Of a stretch of DNA of 6,215 bases, positions 1 through 6,133 are shown one piece after another (position 1 is the first letter of the stretch; each line of letters begins with the position of its first letter). The DNA lies in NCBI GenBank assembly GCA_945957305.1, contig CAMFLN010000220.1, positions 1 through 6,215 of the forward strand, written 5' to 3'. Made by a program: the position numbers and the translations under genes. This DNA is from an uncultured Planctomycetaceae bacterium. GTDB lineage: Bacteria > Planctomycetota > Planctomycetia > Pirellulales > JACPPG01. Under the pieces are notes generated by a model. That model saw only the letters and a list, made by a program, of their open reading frames with translations, made no database searches and had not been told where the DNA came from.

Positions 1-1
1 T

Positions 2-1000
2 CATTACCTGGCCTACCAGCAATTGCGGGGGGCCAAGGTATCGGCCATCGTGTCGCGCGAACGGCGAAAGCTGGCGGGCGATTGGCGCGGCATCCAGGGG
101 AATTTTGGACCGCCCGGAACACAGATGGATTTGCGCGGTGTGGCCGGCTATTTGGATTGGCGGCAATTGCTCGACGATCCTTCGATCGACATGATCGACA
201 TTTGCCTGCCGCCAGCCATGCACGCCGAAGTGGCCATTGCCGCTCTGCAAGCCGGCAAGCATGTATTGTGCGAGAAGCCCATTGCCCTGTCGCTGGTCGA
301 CGCAACACGCATGGTCCGCGCCGCGGAGAAAGCGGAGCGCCAGCTGTTGATCGGGCATGTACTCCCCTTCATGCCGGAATATGCCTTTGCCTACGAGGCG
401 ATTCACAGTGGGAAGTACGGCAAACTGCTGGGCGGAAACTTTAAACGCGTGATCGCCGATCCGCTGTGGATCAAGGATTTCTACGACCCGCGCAAAGTCG
501 GGGGACCGGTCGTCGATCTGCACATCCATGACACGCATTTCGTCCGGCTTGTATGTGGCATGCCCACGGCTGTCTTCAGCACCGGCAGGGTGCGCGGCGA
601 GACGGTGGAATATATCGACACGCAATACCTCTTCAAAAACAAGCGTCTGTCGATCGCCGCGACCAGTGGTGTGATCGCGCAGCAGGGGCGGAGCTTTACG
701 CACGGCTTTGAAATCCATCTGGAACAGGCCACGCTGCTGTACGAATCGGCGGTCCTGGCCGGCGAAGCCGTGACTTCGACTCCCCTGACGCTTCTAGCCA
801 ACGACGGACGCGTGCGGCGCCCCAAGTTGAAAGCGATCGATTCCTTCGCCGCGGAGCTGCGCGAAGCGGTGCGTGCCGTGCAGCTCAACGAACCTTCGGC
901 GCTGCTCTCGGGCGCGCTGGCGCGTGATGCGTTGGCAATTTGCCAGGCTGAAACTACCTCGGCGCGGAGCGGCCGATTGGTCAAAGTGCCGGCAAAGTAA
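2..1000 (+). CDS. Gfo/Idh/MocA family NAD(P)-dependent oxidoreductase (5'-truncated by window)
   Basis: This is the 3' part of a sugar or cyclitol dehydrogenase-like oxidoreductase. The frame is open from base 2 to a TAA at 998-1000, giving 332 visible residues. The family normally has about 330-380, so only the start codon and the first beta strand with the GxGxxG nucleotide-binding loop should be missing. The visible start (HYLAYQQLRGAKVSAIVSRE) matches the helix and second beta strand that follow that loop. Numbering visible residues from base 2, the family's EKP motif is at 91-93 (CEKPIA), whose lysine normally takes part in catalysis. A GGPVVDLHIHD motif at about 167-177 supplies the conserved Asp/His residues at the junction with the C-terminal beta-sheet domain. 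The TTG at base 23 is internal and is not the likely start. The substrate cannot be told from sequence. No signal peptide can be assessed, and a cytosolic location is expected. It stands apart from the next gene by about 500 bp. Confidence 0.93.
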   Translation, partial: HYLAYQQLRGAKVSAIVSRERRKLAGDWRGIQGNFGPPGTQMDLRGVAGYLDWRQLLDDPSIDMIDICLPPAMHAEVAIAALQAGKHVLCEKPIALSLVDATRMVRAAEKAERQLLIGHVLPFMPEYAFAYEAIHSGKYGKLLGGNFKRVIADPLWIKDFYDPRKVGGPVVDLHIHDTHFVRLVCGMPTAVFSTGRVRGETVEYIDTQYLFKNKRLSIAATSGVIAQQGRSFTHGFEIHLEQATLLYESAVLAGEAVTSTPLTLLANDGRVRRPKLKAIDSFAAELREAVRAVQLNEPSALLSGALARDALAICQAETTSARSGRLVKVPAK

Positions 1001-1007
1001 ACGCCGC

Positions 1008-1037
1008 AGCGTTCGACGCTCCGCACCTTCGTGCGGA
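1008..1037 (+). terminator. Tandem hairpins just after the oxidoreductase stop; possible terminator
   Basis: Two adjacent inverted repeats begin 8 bases after the TAA stop. The first is AGCGT-TCG-ACGCT (1008-1020). The second is a stronger 7-bp stem, TCCGCAC-CTTC-GTGCGGA (1020-1037). They share base 1020, so they compete or stack. No run of T follows, so this is not a textbook intrinsic terminator. It could still end the transcript or protect the 3' end of the mRNA. The function is inferred from position and structure only. Confidence 0.4.
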
Positions 1038-1155
1038 ACGTATTCCCGGGCCTTTATCAGTCAAGGGCGCTAGCTTGCGCGCACCGCCGGCGCCCGTTCC
1101 ATTTATGCCGCCGGTGCTGTCTGCGCGGGTTTTAGGGCGAGCCCTGCTACCTGTG

Positions 1156-1260
1156 GAAAGTTCGCGTTTTCCGGGCGTTTCAGGCGTAATCCGCGCAGGC
1201 GCGTTGCCGGGTACGTTGGCGCTTTTTGATGCGATGCGAATACCGCTCGCGCGAACTTTC
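1156..1260. repeat. 11-bp perfect inverted repeat with 83-bp spacer
   Basis: GAAAGTTCGCG at 1156-1166 is the exact reverse complement of CGCGAACTTTC at 1250-1260. Within the same segment TTTCAGGC-GTAA (1178-1189) recurs as TTTCAGGC-T-GTAA (1257-1269). A further look-alike, CGCGAAAAGTT, starts near 1289, just before the promoter -35 box. The arrangement could be a set of regulator sites upstream of the peptidase promoter or a decayed duplication. No function is known. Confidence 0.4.
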
Positions 1261-1301
1261 AGGCTGTAACGATGATGCGCCGACGGAGCGCGAAAAGTTT
1301 T

Positions 1302-1330
1302 TTGACCGTCCCGGTATCGTGACCTATATT
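1302..1330 (+). promoter_or_regulatory. Near-consensus sigma-70-type promoter for the S41 peptidase
   Basis: TTGACC (1302-1307) and TATATT (1325-1330) each match the -35 and -10 consensus at 5 of 6 bases and are separated by exactly 17 bases. Transcription would start near 1336-1338, leaving a leader of about 160 nt before the ATG at 1498. It is the only good promoter match I see in this gap, and it points at the peptidase gene. It rests on pattern matching and is not experimentally shown. Confidence 0.55.
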
Positions 1331-1340
1331 GCATTTGGCC

Positions 1341-1378
1341 GCGGGACCAAAGCGAGGACTCGCGCCGCTATAACCCGC
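1341..1378 (+). other. Possible stem-loop in the peptidase mRNA leader
   Basis: An outer pairing of GCGGG (1341-1345) with CCCGC (1374-1378) encloses an inner hairpin in which GCGA (1352-1355) pairs with TCGC (1360-1363). It lies right after the predicted transcription start. Short GC-rich stems arise easily by chance in DNA of this composition, so this is only a candidate. Confidence 0.2.
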
Positions 1379-1486
1379 AGCTTGGTTACTACCCGCGCCT
1401 GTGTCTACCCGCCTTCGAAGCTTTTCGTCTGCTCACTGTGCCGTGGCACGCAGCCTCGACCAGATCAACACAGCGGCCGACACTTC

Positions 1487-1490
1487 AGGA
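1487..1490 (+). promoter_or_regulatory. Ribosome binding site that sets the peptidase start
   Basis: AGGA lies 7 bases upstream of the ATG at 1498. It supports that codon over the in-frame GTG at 1438, which would put 20 unneeded residues in front of a clean signal peptide. Confidence 0.6.
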
Positions 1491-1497
1491 TTTGAAC

Positions 1498-3207
1498 ATG
1501 CATCGTAGGGCCTCTGCCGCGCTCTTTGCACTGGCTTTGTGGCTGCTCTCTGGCCTGTCGCTCCCCGGAGCGGCGCAGGCCGAGATTTCGATTGTCACTC
1601 CGCCGGCCGCCGCTGACACCGCGTCGGCCGATCCAGTCCGTTTGATCGAACGTGGTCAATCGTTGGAGGGGGAGCGTCGCTGGGGCGAGGCCCTGACGTT
1701 CTACGAAGACGCGCTCCGCAAATTCCCTCATGACCCGGCCATCGAACGTCGCCTGAGCCTGGCGCGGGCGCATTACGAATTGAGCCGCCGCTATAGCGAC
1801 CCCAGCTATAAGAAGGCGATCACCACCATGCCCGAGCGCGAGGCGCTCGACCTGTACAGCGAAGTGCTGCTGAAGATCCAGTCGCACTATGTCGAGACGC
1901 CGAATTGGAAGCAATTGATCGACGACAGCACCCAGGGCTATGACGTCGCCCTGACCGATCCGATCTTTGTCGAACACAATTTGCCACGTGTCCCCCAAGC
2001 GCAGATCGACCGCTTCCGCCGCGAATTGAATGACTACGTCGCCAGCTGGCAGATCACGTCGCGGCACCAGGCACGCGACGCCGTGGTCTACATTGCCCGC
2101 TTAGGACGCGAGCGGCTCGGGCTGAACAACACGGTAACGATTCTGGAATACACCTGCGGTGCTACCACCGGCTTGGATGCGTACTCGACCTTTCTGACAG
2201 CGGATCAGCTGAATGAGGTCTATTCGCAGATCGAAGGCAACTTTGTTGGATTGGGCGTCGAGCTCAAGGCCAGCGATCGCGCCTTACTGATTCTGAAAGT
2301 CATCACGGGCAGCCCCGCCGAAAAGGCAGGAATTCATGCCGGTGATCGTATCGTGACAGTGGATGGGCAATCGACCAGTACCCTCACCACCGACCAGGCG
2401 GCCAATCTGCTGCAAGGCAAAGAAGGCACCTTCGTGCTCGTCACCTTGCAAGCCCCGGATTCCACGACCCGACAACTGCGTGTTCGCCGCGAGCAAATCG
2501 AGGCGCCCAGCGTGGATGGCGGGCGGATCATTGACCCATCCACGGGAGTCGCCTACCTGCGGCTGCACCAGTTCCAGAAGACAACTGTCCGCGAGCTGGA
2601 TGCCGAACTGTGGCGCCTGCACCGCTTGGGCATGAAGAGCTTGATCCTCGACCTGCGCAATAATCCCGGCGGCCTCTTGGCGGTCAGCGTCGAAGTCGTC
2701 GACAAGTTCATCGAAGGGGGCGTGATCGTCTCGACGCGAGGCCGCGGTCCGCAGGAAGACTACAAGTACACCGCGCATGCCGAAGGCACGTGGCGCATGC
2801 CGCTGGTTGTGATGATCGACGGCGATAGTGCCAGTGCCAGCGAAATCGTGGCCGGCGCCATACGCGATCACCACCGCGGAGTCATCGTCGGTACCACCAG
2901 CTACGGAAAATGGTCGGTGCAGGGAATCTTTCCGCTGAATCAGGCCAATGCCGGCTTACGATTGACGACGGCCAAGTTCTACTCGCCGCTGAATCACTCT
3001 TACAGCGGGATCGGCGTGAAACCGGATGTCGAGATTCAGCAAGCCGCGAAGCCGGTCGTCGACGCGCAAGGTCAGGTGACGTCCCTAGAAAACCCCAGTG
3101 ACGCGCAGTTGGAAGCCGCCGTGCAATTGGCCCGCGACCAGGTGGCCAAACGGCAAGAGCAGGCGATCAATGGGGCACGCCAGTCGGCGGCGGCCGGAAT
3201 TCGCTAG
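1498..3207 (+). CDS. Exported S41 carboxy-terminal processing peptidase (CtpA/Prc-like) with PDZ domain
   Basis: This 569-residue serine protease should cleave proteins from their C-terminal ends outside the cytoplasm. Residues 1-28 form a signal peptide: HRR, a hydrophobic core, and cleavage after GAAQA before E29. Residues 45-100 look like a TPR-type helical pair (ERGQSLEGERRWGEALTFYE), which may recruit partners or substrate. The usual S41 N-terminal segment follows, with LDAYSTFLT near 226-234. A PDZ domain spans about 247-335 (GNFVGLGVEL, then SPAEKAGIHAGDRI). The S41 core spans about 340-525, with LDLRNNPGG at 384-392. By alignment with E. coli Prc, the catalytic Ser is S446 in DSASASEI, the catalytic Lys is K471 in SYGKW and the supporting Asp is D457, keeping the 25-residue Ser-Lys spacing. 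Residue 472 is Trp where Gly is usual. The ATG at 1498 is preferred for its AGGA site and the signal peptide. The physiological substrate is unknown. The stop lies 33 bp from the end of the convergent SDR gene. Confidence 0.95.
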   Translation: MHRRASAALFALALWLLSGLSLPGAAQAEISIVTPPAAADTASADPVRLIERGQSLEGERRWGEALTFYEDALRKFPHDPAIERRLSLARAHYELSRRYSDPSYKKAITTMPEREALDLYSEVLLKIQSHYVETPNWKQLIDDSTQGYDVALTDPIFVEHNLPRVPQAQIDRFRRELNDYVASWQITSRHQARDAVVYIARLGRERLGLNNTVTILEYTCGATTGLDAYSTFLTADQLNEVYSQIEGNFVGLGVELKASDRALLILKVITGSPAEKAGIHAGDRIVTVDGQSTSTLTTDQAANLLQGKEGTFVLVTLQAPDSTTRQLRVRREQIEAPSVDGGRIIDPSTGVAYLRLHQFQKTTVRELDAELWRLHRLGMKSLILDLRNNPGGLLAVSVEVVDKFIEGGVIVSTRGRGPQEDYKYTAHAEGTWRMPLVVMIDGDSASASEIVAGAIRDHHRGVIVGTTSYGKWSVQGIFPLNQANAGLRLTTAKFYSPLNHSYSGIGVKPDVEIQQAAKPVVDAQGQVTSLENPSDAQLEAAVQLARDQVAKRQEQAINGARQSAAAGIR

Positions 3208-3240
3208 TCGCTATCTCAACTCGTGCTGCGTGGCCGCGAG

Positions 3241-3996
3241 CTACGCCATCATGAGCCGCCCGCCCGACGCCACGACGCTCTGTCCAGTCATATAGCTCGA
3301 TTCGTCACTGAGCAAAAAGCGAATCAGCGCGGCCAATTCTTCCGGCTTGCCGATCCGCTGTAGCGGCGTGGCCGCAATCACTTCGGCCTTGCGCTCCGGC
3401 GGCAGGACGTCGGCCATCTCGGTTTCGACCAGGCCCGGCACCACGCAATTGACCCGCACATTATGCGGTGCGAAGGCCTCGGCGCAACAACGCGTCAGTG
3501 CCATGACACCGGCCTTCGAGGCGGAGTAGTGAATCTGCATCTGTCGCGGCAACAGTGCGGCGATCGACGACACCATGACAATCCGACCAAAGCCCTGGGC
3601 GATCATTGCGTCCTTCACGGCGAAGATCGCCAGGTAAGCGCCGGTGAGGTTGACGTCGATCATCTCGCGCCACAGTTCGTACGACAATTGAGTGTGATCC
3701 GCGATATTGCTGATCGCGCCGCAATGAGCCAAAAACGATATCGGCCCCAACTCGCTGGTGGTACGTTCAACTAACTGTCGCACCTCGTCAGGCCGTGCGG
3801 CATTGCAGGGGGCCGCCATGGCTTGTCGCCCAAGCTGGCGGATTGCGGCGACGGTCTCGTCCGCTTCTGCCCGGCGCGACGCGTAACTGATGGCCACGTG
3901 CGCTCCCTCTTGGGCCAGACGGAGGGCCGTGGCCCGGCCAATGCCCCGTGAGCCGCCAGTTACCAGGGCCACGTGGTCTTGAAACTCAGCGGACAT
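3241..3996 (-). CDS. Short-chain dehydrogenase/reductase, FabG-like classical SDR
   Basis: This 251-residue cytosolic NAD(P)H-dependent oxidoreductase is of typical classical-SDR length. The Rossmann fold opens at residues 10-20 with TGGSRGIG (13-20). The active site is complete: N116 in DVNLTG, S144 in MVSSIAA, then Y157 and K161 in YSASK. VNCVVPGLVETEM (182-194) is the usual PG segment. The motif normally written NNAG reads AHCG here (90-93), an atypical version. R41/R42 just after the second beta strand hint at NADP(H) preference, which is inference. The ATG at 3996 is chosen because AAAGGA lies 9 bases upstream and MSAEFQDHVALVTGG fits the family start. An in-frame extension to 4068 would run into the upstream kinase gene. 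It is the second gene of a two-gene operon, 34 bp after the glycerate kinase stop. FabG-like proteins act on many substrates, so a fatty-acid role should not be assumed; a sugar-acid or hydroxy-acid substrate is equally possible given its partner. Confidence 0.93.
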   Translation of the reverse strand: MSAEFQDHVALVTGGSRGIGRATALRLAQEGAHVAISYASRRAEADETVAAIRQLGRQAMAAPCNAARPDEVRQLVERTTSELGPISFLAHCGAISNIADHTQLSYELWREMIDVNLTGAYLAIFAVKDAMIAQGFGRIVMVSSIAALLPRQMQIHYSASKAGVMALTRCCAEAFAPHNVRVNCVVPGLVETEMADVLPPERKAEVIAATPLQRIGKPEELAALIRFLLSDESSYMTGQSVVASGGRLMMA

Positions 3997-4005
3997 GCGC
4001 AAAAT

Positions 4006-4011
4006 TCCTTT
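4006..4011 (-). promoter_or_regulatory. Ribosome binding site of the SDR gene
   Basis: On the minus strand this reads AAAGGA, 9 bases before the ATG at 3996. It lies in the 34-bp gap after the glycerate kinase stop and decides the SDR start against longer in-frame options. Confidence 0.6.
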
Positions 4012-4030
4012 TGTCGTGAGGGATTGCTGG

Positions 4031-5386
4031 TCAATCGCGCGGCGCGACGACTGCCACCCGCAGGTCACAAACGTTCGTGTGCGTTGGCCCTGTCTTGATC
4101 AAGGCGCCCAGTGCCGCAAAAAAATGATAGGCATCGTTACGGCGCAAGTAGTCGTGAATCGCGAGGCTTTGCTTGCGTGCCGCGTCCAGCACCGCCGAAT
4201 CGAGCACCGCCCCGGCGGCGTCGGTGGGTCCATCCTCGCCGTCAGTGCCGCCAGAGAGCAGAGCGAAATGTTCAAGTCCTCCCTGCGCCAGATCCGCTGC
4301 CGCGGCCAGGACGAGTTGCTGATTGCGTCCCCCCAGGCCGCGTTCCGCAAGCGGTGCGAGCTTCACAACCGGTTCGCCCCCGCTGACCAGGCAACTGCGC
4401 GAAGTTGACTGCGAAAGTTGCCTGACGGCGTTTGCCAGTTTGCGCCCCATCTCGTCGGCGGTTCCTTCGTGAATCTCTGTTGGCAGAGCTGTGACATCGT
4501 ATCCCAGACGCGCGGCGGCGGACGCCGCGGCGTCCACGGCCGTCTGGTTGTTGCCAATGATCTGGTTTGTCACCCGACATGACGGACGGCGTGACGCAGA
4601 GGATTGCGATTGCTGTAGAAATTCAAAGATGTCATTGCTGATTCCGGCCGCGCGCGCGTCAAACTGCTCAAGGACCTTGAGAGCATCGGCGGGCGTCGAC
4701 GGATCTTCGACTGTGGGTCCCGAGGCGATGATGTCCAGCGGGTCCCCCAGTACGTCCGATATGACGAGCGTCGCCAGGTGGCCGGCACGACAGGCGCGAC
4801 TCAGGCCCCCGCCTTTGATACGGCTGAGCTGCTTGCGGACCGTATTGAGCTCGCGGATGTTCGCCCCAGACGCGCTGAGGTGCCGGGTGACTGCCAGTTT
4901 GTCGGCGAGAGAGATTCCTTGCGCGGGGGCCGGCAGTAAGGCGCTCCCCCCACCCGAGATGAGTGCGATGCACAGGTCATCTGACGTGGCTTGAGCGACC
5001 ATTCGCAAAATCGCTTCGGCGCCGGCCACCCCCTCGGCGGTCGGTTCATTCTGGCCGGGCAGCCGCGCAGCGTGGAGGTGGACTGCCGCCAGGGGTCGGA
5101 CGCAGTCGGCGGGCACATTCAGCCATCCAGTGACCTGTTTTTCGGCAAGGAGGCGCGGCCCCAGGGCTTCCTCCAAGCCTTGGGCCATGCCGGCCCCGGC
5201 TTTGCCTGCGCCGACGACGAGGATGCGGCGCAGGCCTTGTAGGTCGTAGACCTCCTGTCCCACGCGCAATGACTGCCCCTCGACGTGCACGGCTTGTCGA
5301 ACCAAGCGTGCCGAATCGACAGCATCGACCCCGGCTTGCCAGATTTGCAGGGCGTCGTCGCGCAACGGTTGCGAAGGACCGGACAC
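4031..5386 (-). CDS. gckA: Type-2 glycerate kinase (glycerate 2-kinase, DUF4147/MOFRL family)
   Basis: This 451-residue cytosolic enzyme should phosphorylate D-glycerate with ATP to 2-phosphoglycerate, which enters lower glycolysis. Older annotations call homologues hydroxypyruvate reductase TtuD, a label I would not follow. The N-terminal DUF4147 domain (about 10-245) holds LVVGAGKAGAGMA, in which K62 matches the conserved family lysine, the glycine-rich loop SGGGSALLPAP (144-154), KQLSRIKGGGLS (185-196), and SDVLGDPLDIIASGPTVEDP (210-229). The C-terminal MOFRL domain (about 330-446) holds VSGGEP (334-339), GGRNQQL with conserved R354, LSGGTDGEDGPTDAAGA (377-393) and the terminal GPTHTNVCDL (433-442). 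No motif is missing and the length is usual. The start is GTG at 5384-5386 with AGGA 9 bases upstream; the frame stays open upstream to about 5444 but has no better start codon. It is the first gene of the operon with the SDR and is divergent from osmC. Confidence 0.95.
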   Translation of the reverse strand: MSGPSQPLRDDALQIWQAGVDAVDSARLVRQAVHVEGQSLRVGQEVYDLQGLRRILVVGAGKAGAGMAQGLEEALGPRLLAEKQVTGWLNVPADCVRPLAAVHLHAARLPGQNEPTAEGVAGAEAILRMVAQATSDDLCIALISGGGSALLPAPAQGISLADKLAVTRHLSASGANIRELNTVRKQLSRIKGGGLSRACRAGHLATLVISDVLGDPLDIIASGPTVEDPSTPADALKVLEQFDARAAGISNDIFEFLQQSQSSASRRPSCRVTNQIIGNNQTAVDAAASAAARLGYDVTALPTEIHEGTADEMGRKLANAVRQLSQSTSRSCLVSGGEPVVKLAPLAERGLGGRNQQLVLAAAADLAQGGLEHFALLSGGTDGEDGPTDAAGAVLDSAVLDAARKQSLAIHDYLRRNDAYHFFAALGALIKTGPTHTNVCDLRVAVVAPRD

Positions 5387-5574
5387 GTGGCGATTTCCTG
5401 GCTGCGGACGGCGCTCATGCGGGAAGGAACGAGACAGGTGAGGTTAACGTTGTGAGCGCCTGTTGTCACGCACGGACCTGCGTTTGCCAGGCGGCGCCCT
5501 TGGGGGTTGCTCGCAGCCGTAAGATGCTCTGCGAGACGTAGAAGCTGTTCTTATCAACACAAGCGAGAATGGAC
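5387..5574. promoter_or_regulatory. Divergent intergenic region between the glycerate kinase operon and osmC
   Basis: These 188 bp must hold the start signals for both directions. The clearest element is a perfect 7-bp inverted repeat, CTCGCAG (5510-5516) and CTGCGAG (5529-5535), with a 12-bp spacer containing TAAGAT (5520-5525), a 4-of-6 match to a -10 box facing osmC. The -35 position shows only a poor match. Overlapping palindromes GTTAAC and AACGTT lie at 5443-5451 on the kinase side. I could not place a convincing promoter for either gene. Confidence 0.4.
5396..5399 (-). promoter_or_regulatory. Ribosome binding site supporting the GTG start of the glycerate kinase
   Basis: AGGA on the minus strand sits 9 bases before the GTG at 5384-5386. 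With no ATG, GTG or TTG further upstream in frame before the stop near 5444, it fixes the start codon. Confidence 0.55.
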
Positions 5575-6009
5575 ATGGCAAAAATCAAGCGACGAGGATC
5601 CGCGATCTGGCATGGAGGGATCAAGGACGGCAAGGGCGCGATTACGACCGAAAGTGGCGCCCTGGCGGACTACCCTTACGGTTTTGCCAGCCGTTTCGAG
5701 GGGCAACGGGGCAGCAATCCCGAGGAGTTAATCGCCGCCGCACATGCCAGTTGCTTTACGATGGCACTGTCGTTGATTCTCGGCGAGGCCAAGTTGACCG
5801 TGGAAGAGCTACAAACGTCCGCGGAAGTGACACTCGAACAGGTGGAAGGGGGGTGGGCTATTACAGCGGTGCATCTCGTCTTACAGGCGAAAGTCCCCGG
5901 CGCTGACCAGGCCACCTTCGAAGAATTGGCGGGCCGCGCGAAAGCGAATTGCCCGGTTTCCAAGCTTTTAAAAGCCAACATTACGCTGGATGCGACGCTC
6001 CTCGCCTGA
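5575..6009 (+). CDS. osmC: OsmC-type peroxiredoxin (organic hydroperoxide reductase)
   Basis: This 144-residue cytosolic thiol peroxidase reduces organic hydroperoxides, working as a homodimer in the family. It aligns from end to end, without gaps after the first residues, to my recollection of E. coli OsmC (143 residues). The two catalytic cysteines are C60 (AAAHASCFTMALS) and C126 (KANCPVSKLLKA), matching E. coli C59 and C125. The active-site arginine corresponds to R40 in GFASRFEG, and the SNPEELIAAAH signature follows. This pattern fits the OsmC subgroup better than Ohr. I prefer the ATG at 5575 over the ATG at 5569 because MAKIKRRGSAIWHGG matches the family start, and the weak purine stretch GAGA (5565-5568) abuts the first ATG but lies 6 bases from the second. 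It has its own upstream region and appears monocistronic. Its reductant is unknown; in the family it is often a lipoyl protein or a small thiol. Confidence 0.95.
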   Translation: MAKIKRRGSAIWHGGIKDGKGAITTESGALADYPYGFASRFEGQRGSNPEELIAAAHASCFTMALSLILGEAKLTVEELQTSAEVTLEQVEGGWAITAVHLVLQAKVPGADQATFEELAGRAKANCPVSKLLKANITLDATLLA

Positions 6010-6025
6010 CGCCCCGACGAATGCG

Positions 6026-6060
6026 TCCGCCCCAGCGGAAGAGAGTGCTCGATTGTCGAG
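6026..6060 (+). terminator. Two short hairpins downstream of osmC; possible terminator
   Basis: TCCGC-CCCA-GCGGA (6026-6039) and CTCGA-TTG-TCGAG (6048-6060) lie 17 to 51 bases after the osmC stop. Each has a perfect 5-bp stem. No T-run follows, so intrinsic termination is doubtful. Confidence 0.3.
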
Positions 6061-6133
6061 TCGGCCGGGTCGGGTGGAACCGGCGGCAACGGCGGCGCAG
6101 GCAAGATTGCGAAAGCTAAAGAATTCTGCCTTC

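Larger units (their letters stand above)
1001..1497. other. Long intergenic region without a convincing gene
   Basis: No reading frame here has protein-like composition, a ribosome binding site or a recognisable family; the short open frames of 60-90 codons are what GC-rich DNA gives by chance. The region holds the hairpins at 1008-1037, repeated motifs between 1156 and 1269, a good promoter at 1302-1330 and a leader of about 160 nt before the peptidase gene. I recognise no riboswitch, tRNA or known small RNA in it. Confidence 0.6.

Noticed and set aside
481..1026. 181-codon open frame on the minus strand across the oxidoreductase gene
   Set aside because: It is antisense to a clear family member and its translation is rich in Arg/Ser/Ala with no recognisable domain; GC-rich codon bias keeps the opposite frame open.
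1075..1269. 64-codon open frame in the large intergenic gap
   Set aside because: It has a TTG start, no good ribosome binding site, no recognisable domain and a low-complexity Pro/Arg/Leu composition.
1438..1449. GTGCCGTGGCAC dyad in the peptidase leader
   Set aside because: The loop would be only two bases, so it cannot form a stable hairpin as drawn, and it is too short to argue for a binding site.
1438..1497. Longer start (GTG) for the S41 peptidase
   Set aside because: The extra 20 residues would precede and disrupt a clean signal peptide that begins at the ATG at 1498, which has its own AGGA site.
1465..2067. 200-codon minus-strand open frame opposite the peptidase N-terminal region
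   Set aside because: It lies antisense to the signal peptide and repeat region of a well-supported gene, has no domain, and its reading frame is a by-product of the coding bias of the plus strand.
2284..2874. 196-codon minus-strand open frame opposite the PDZ/S41 domains
   Set aside because: It mirrors a strongly conserved coding region and shows no protein family features of its own.
4491..4994. 167-codon plus-strand open frame inside the glycerate kinase gene
   Set aside because: It is antisense to conserved kinase motifs, and its composition is that of a shadow frame.
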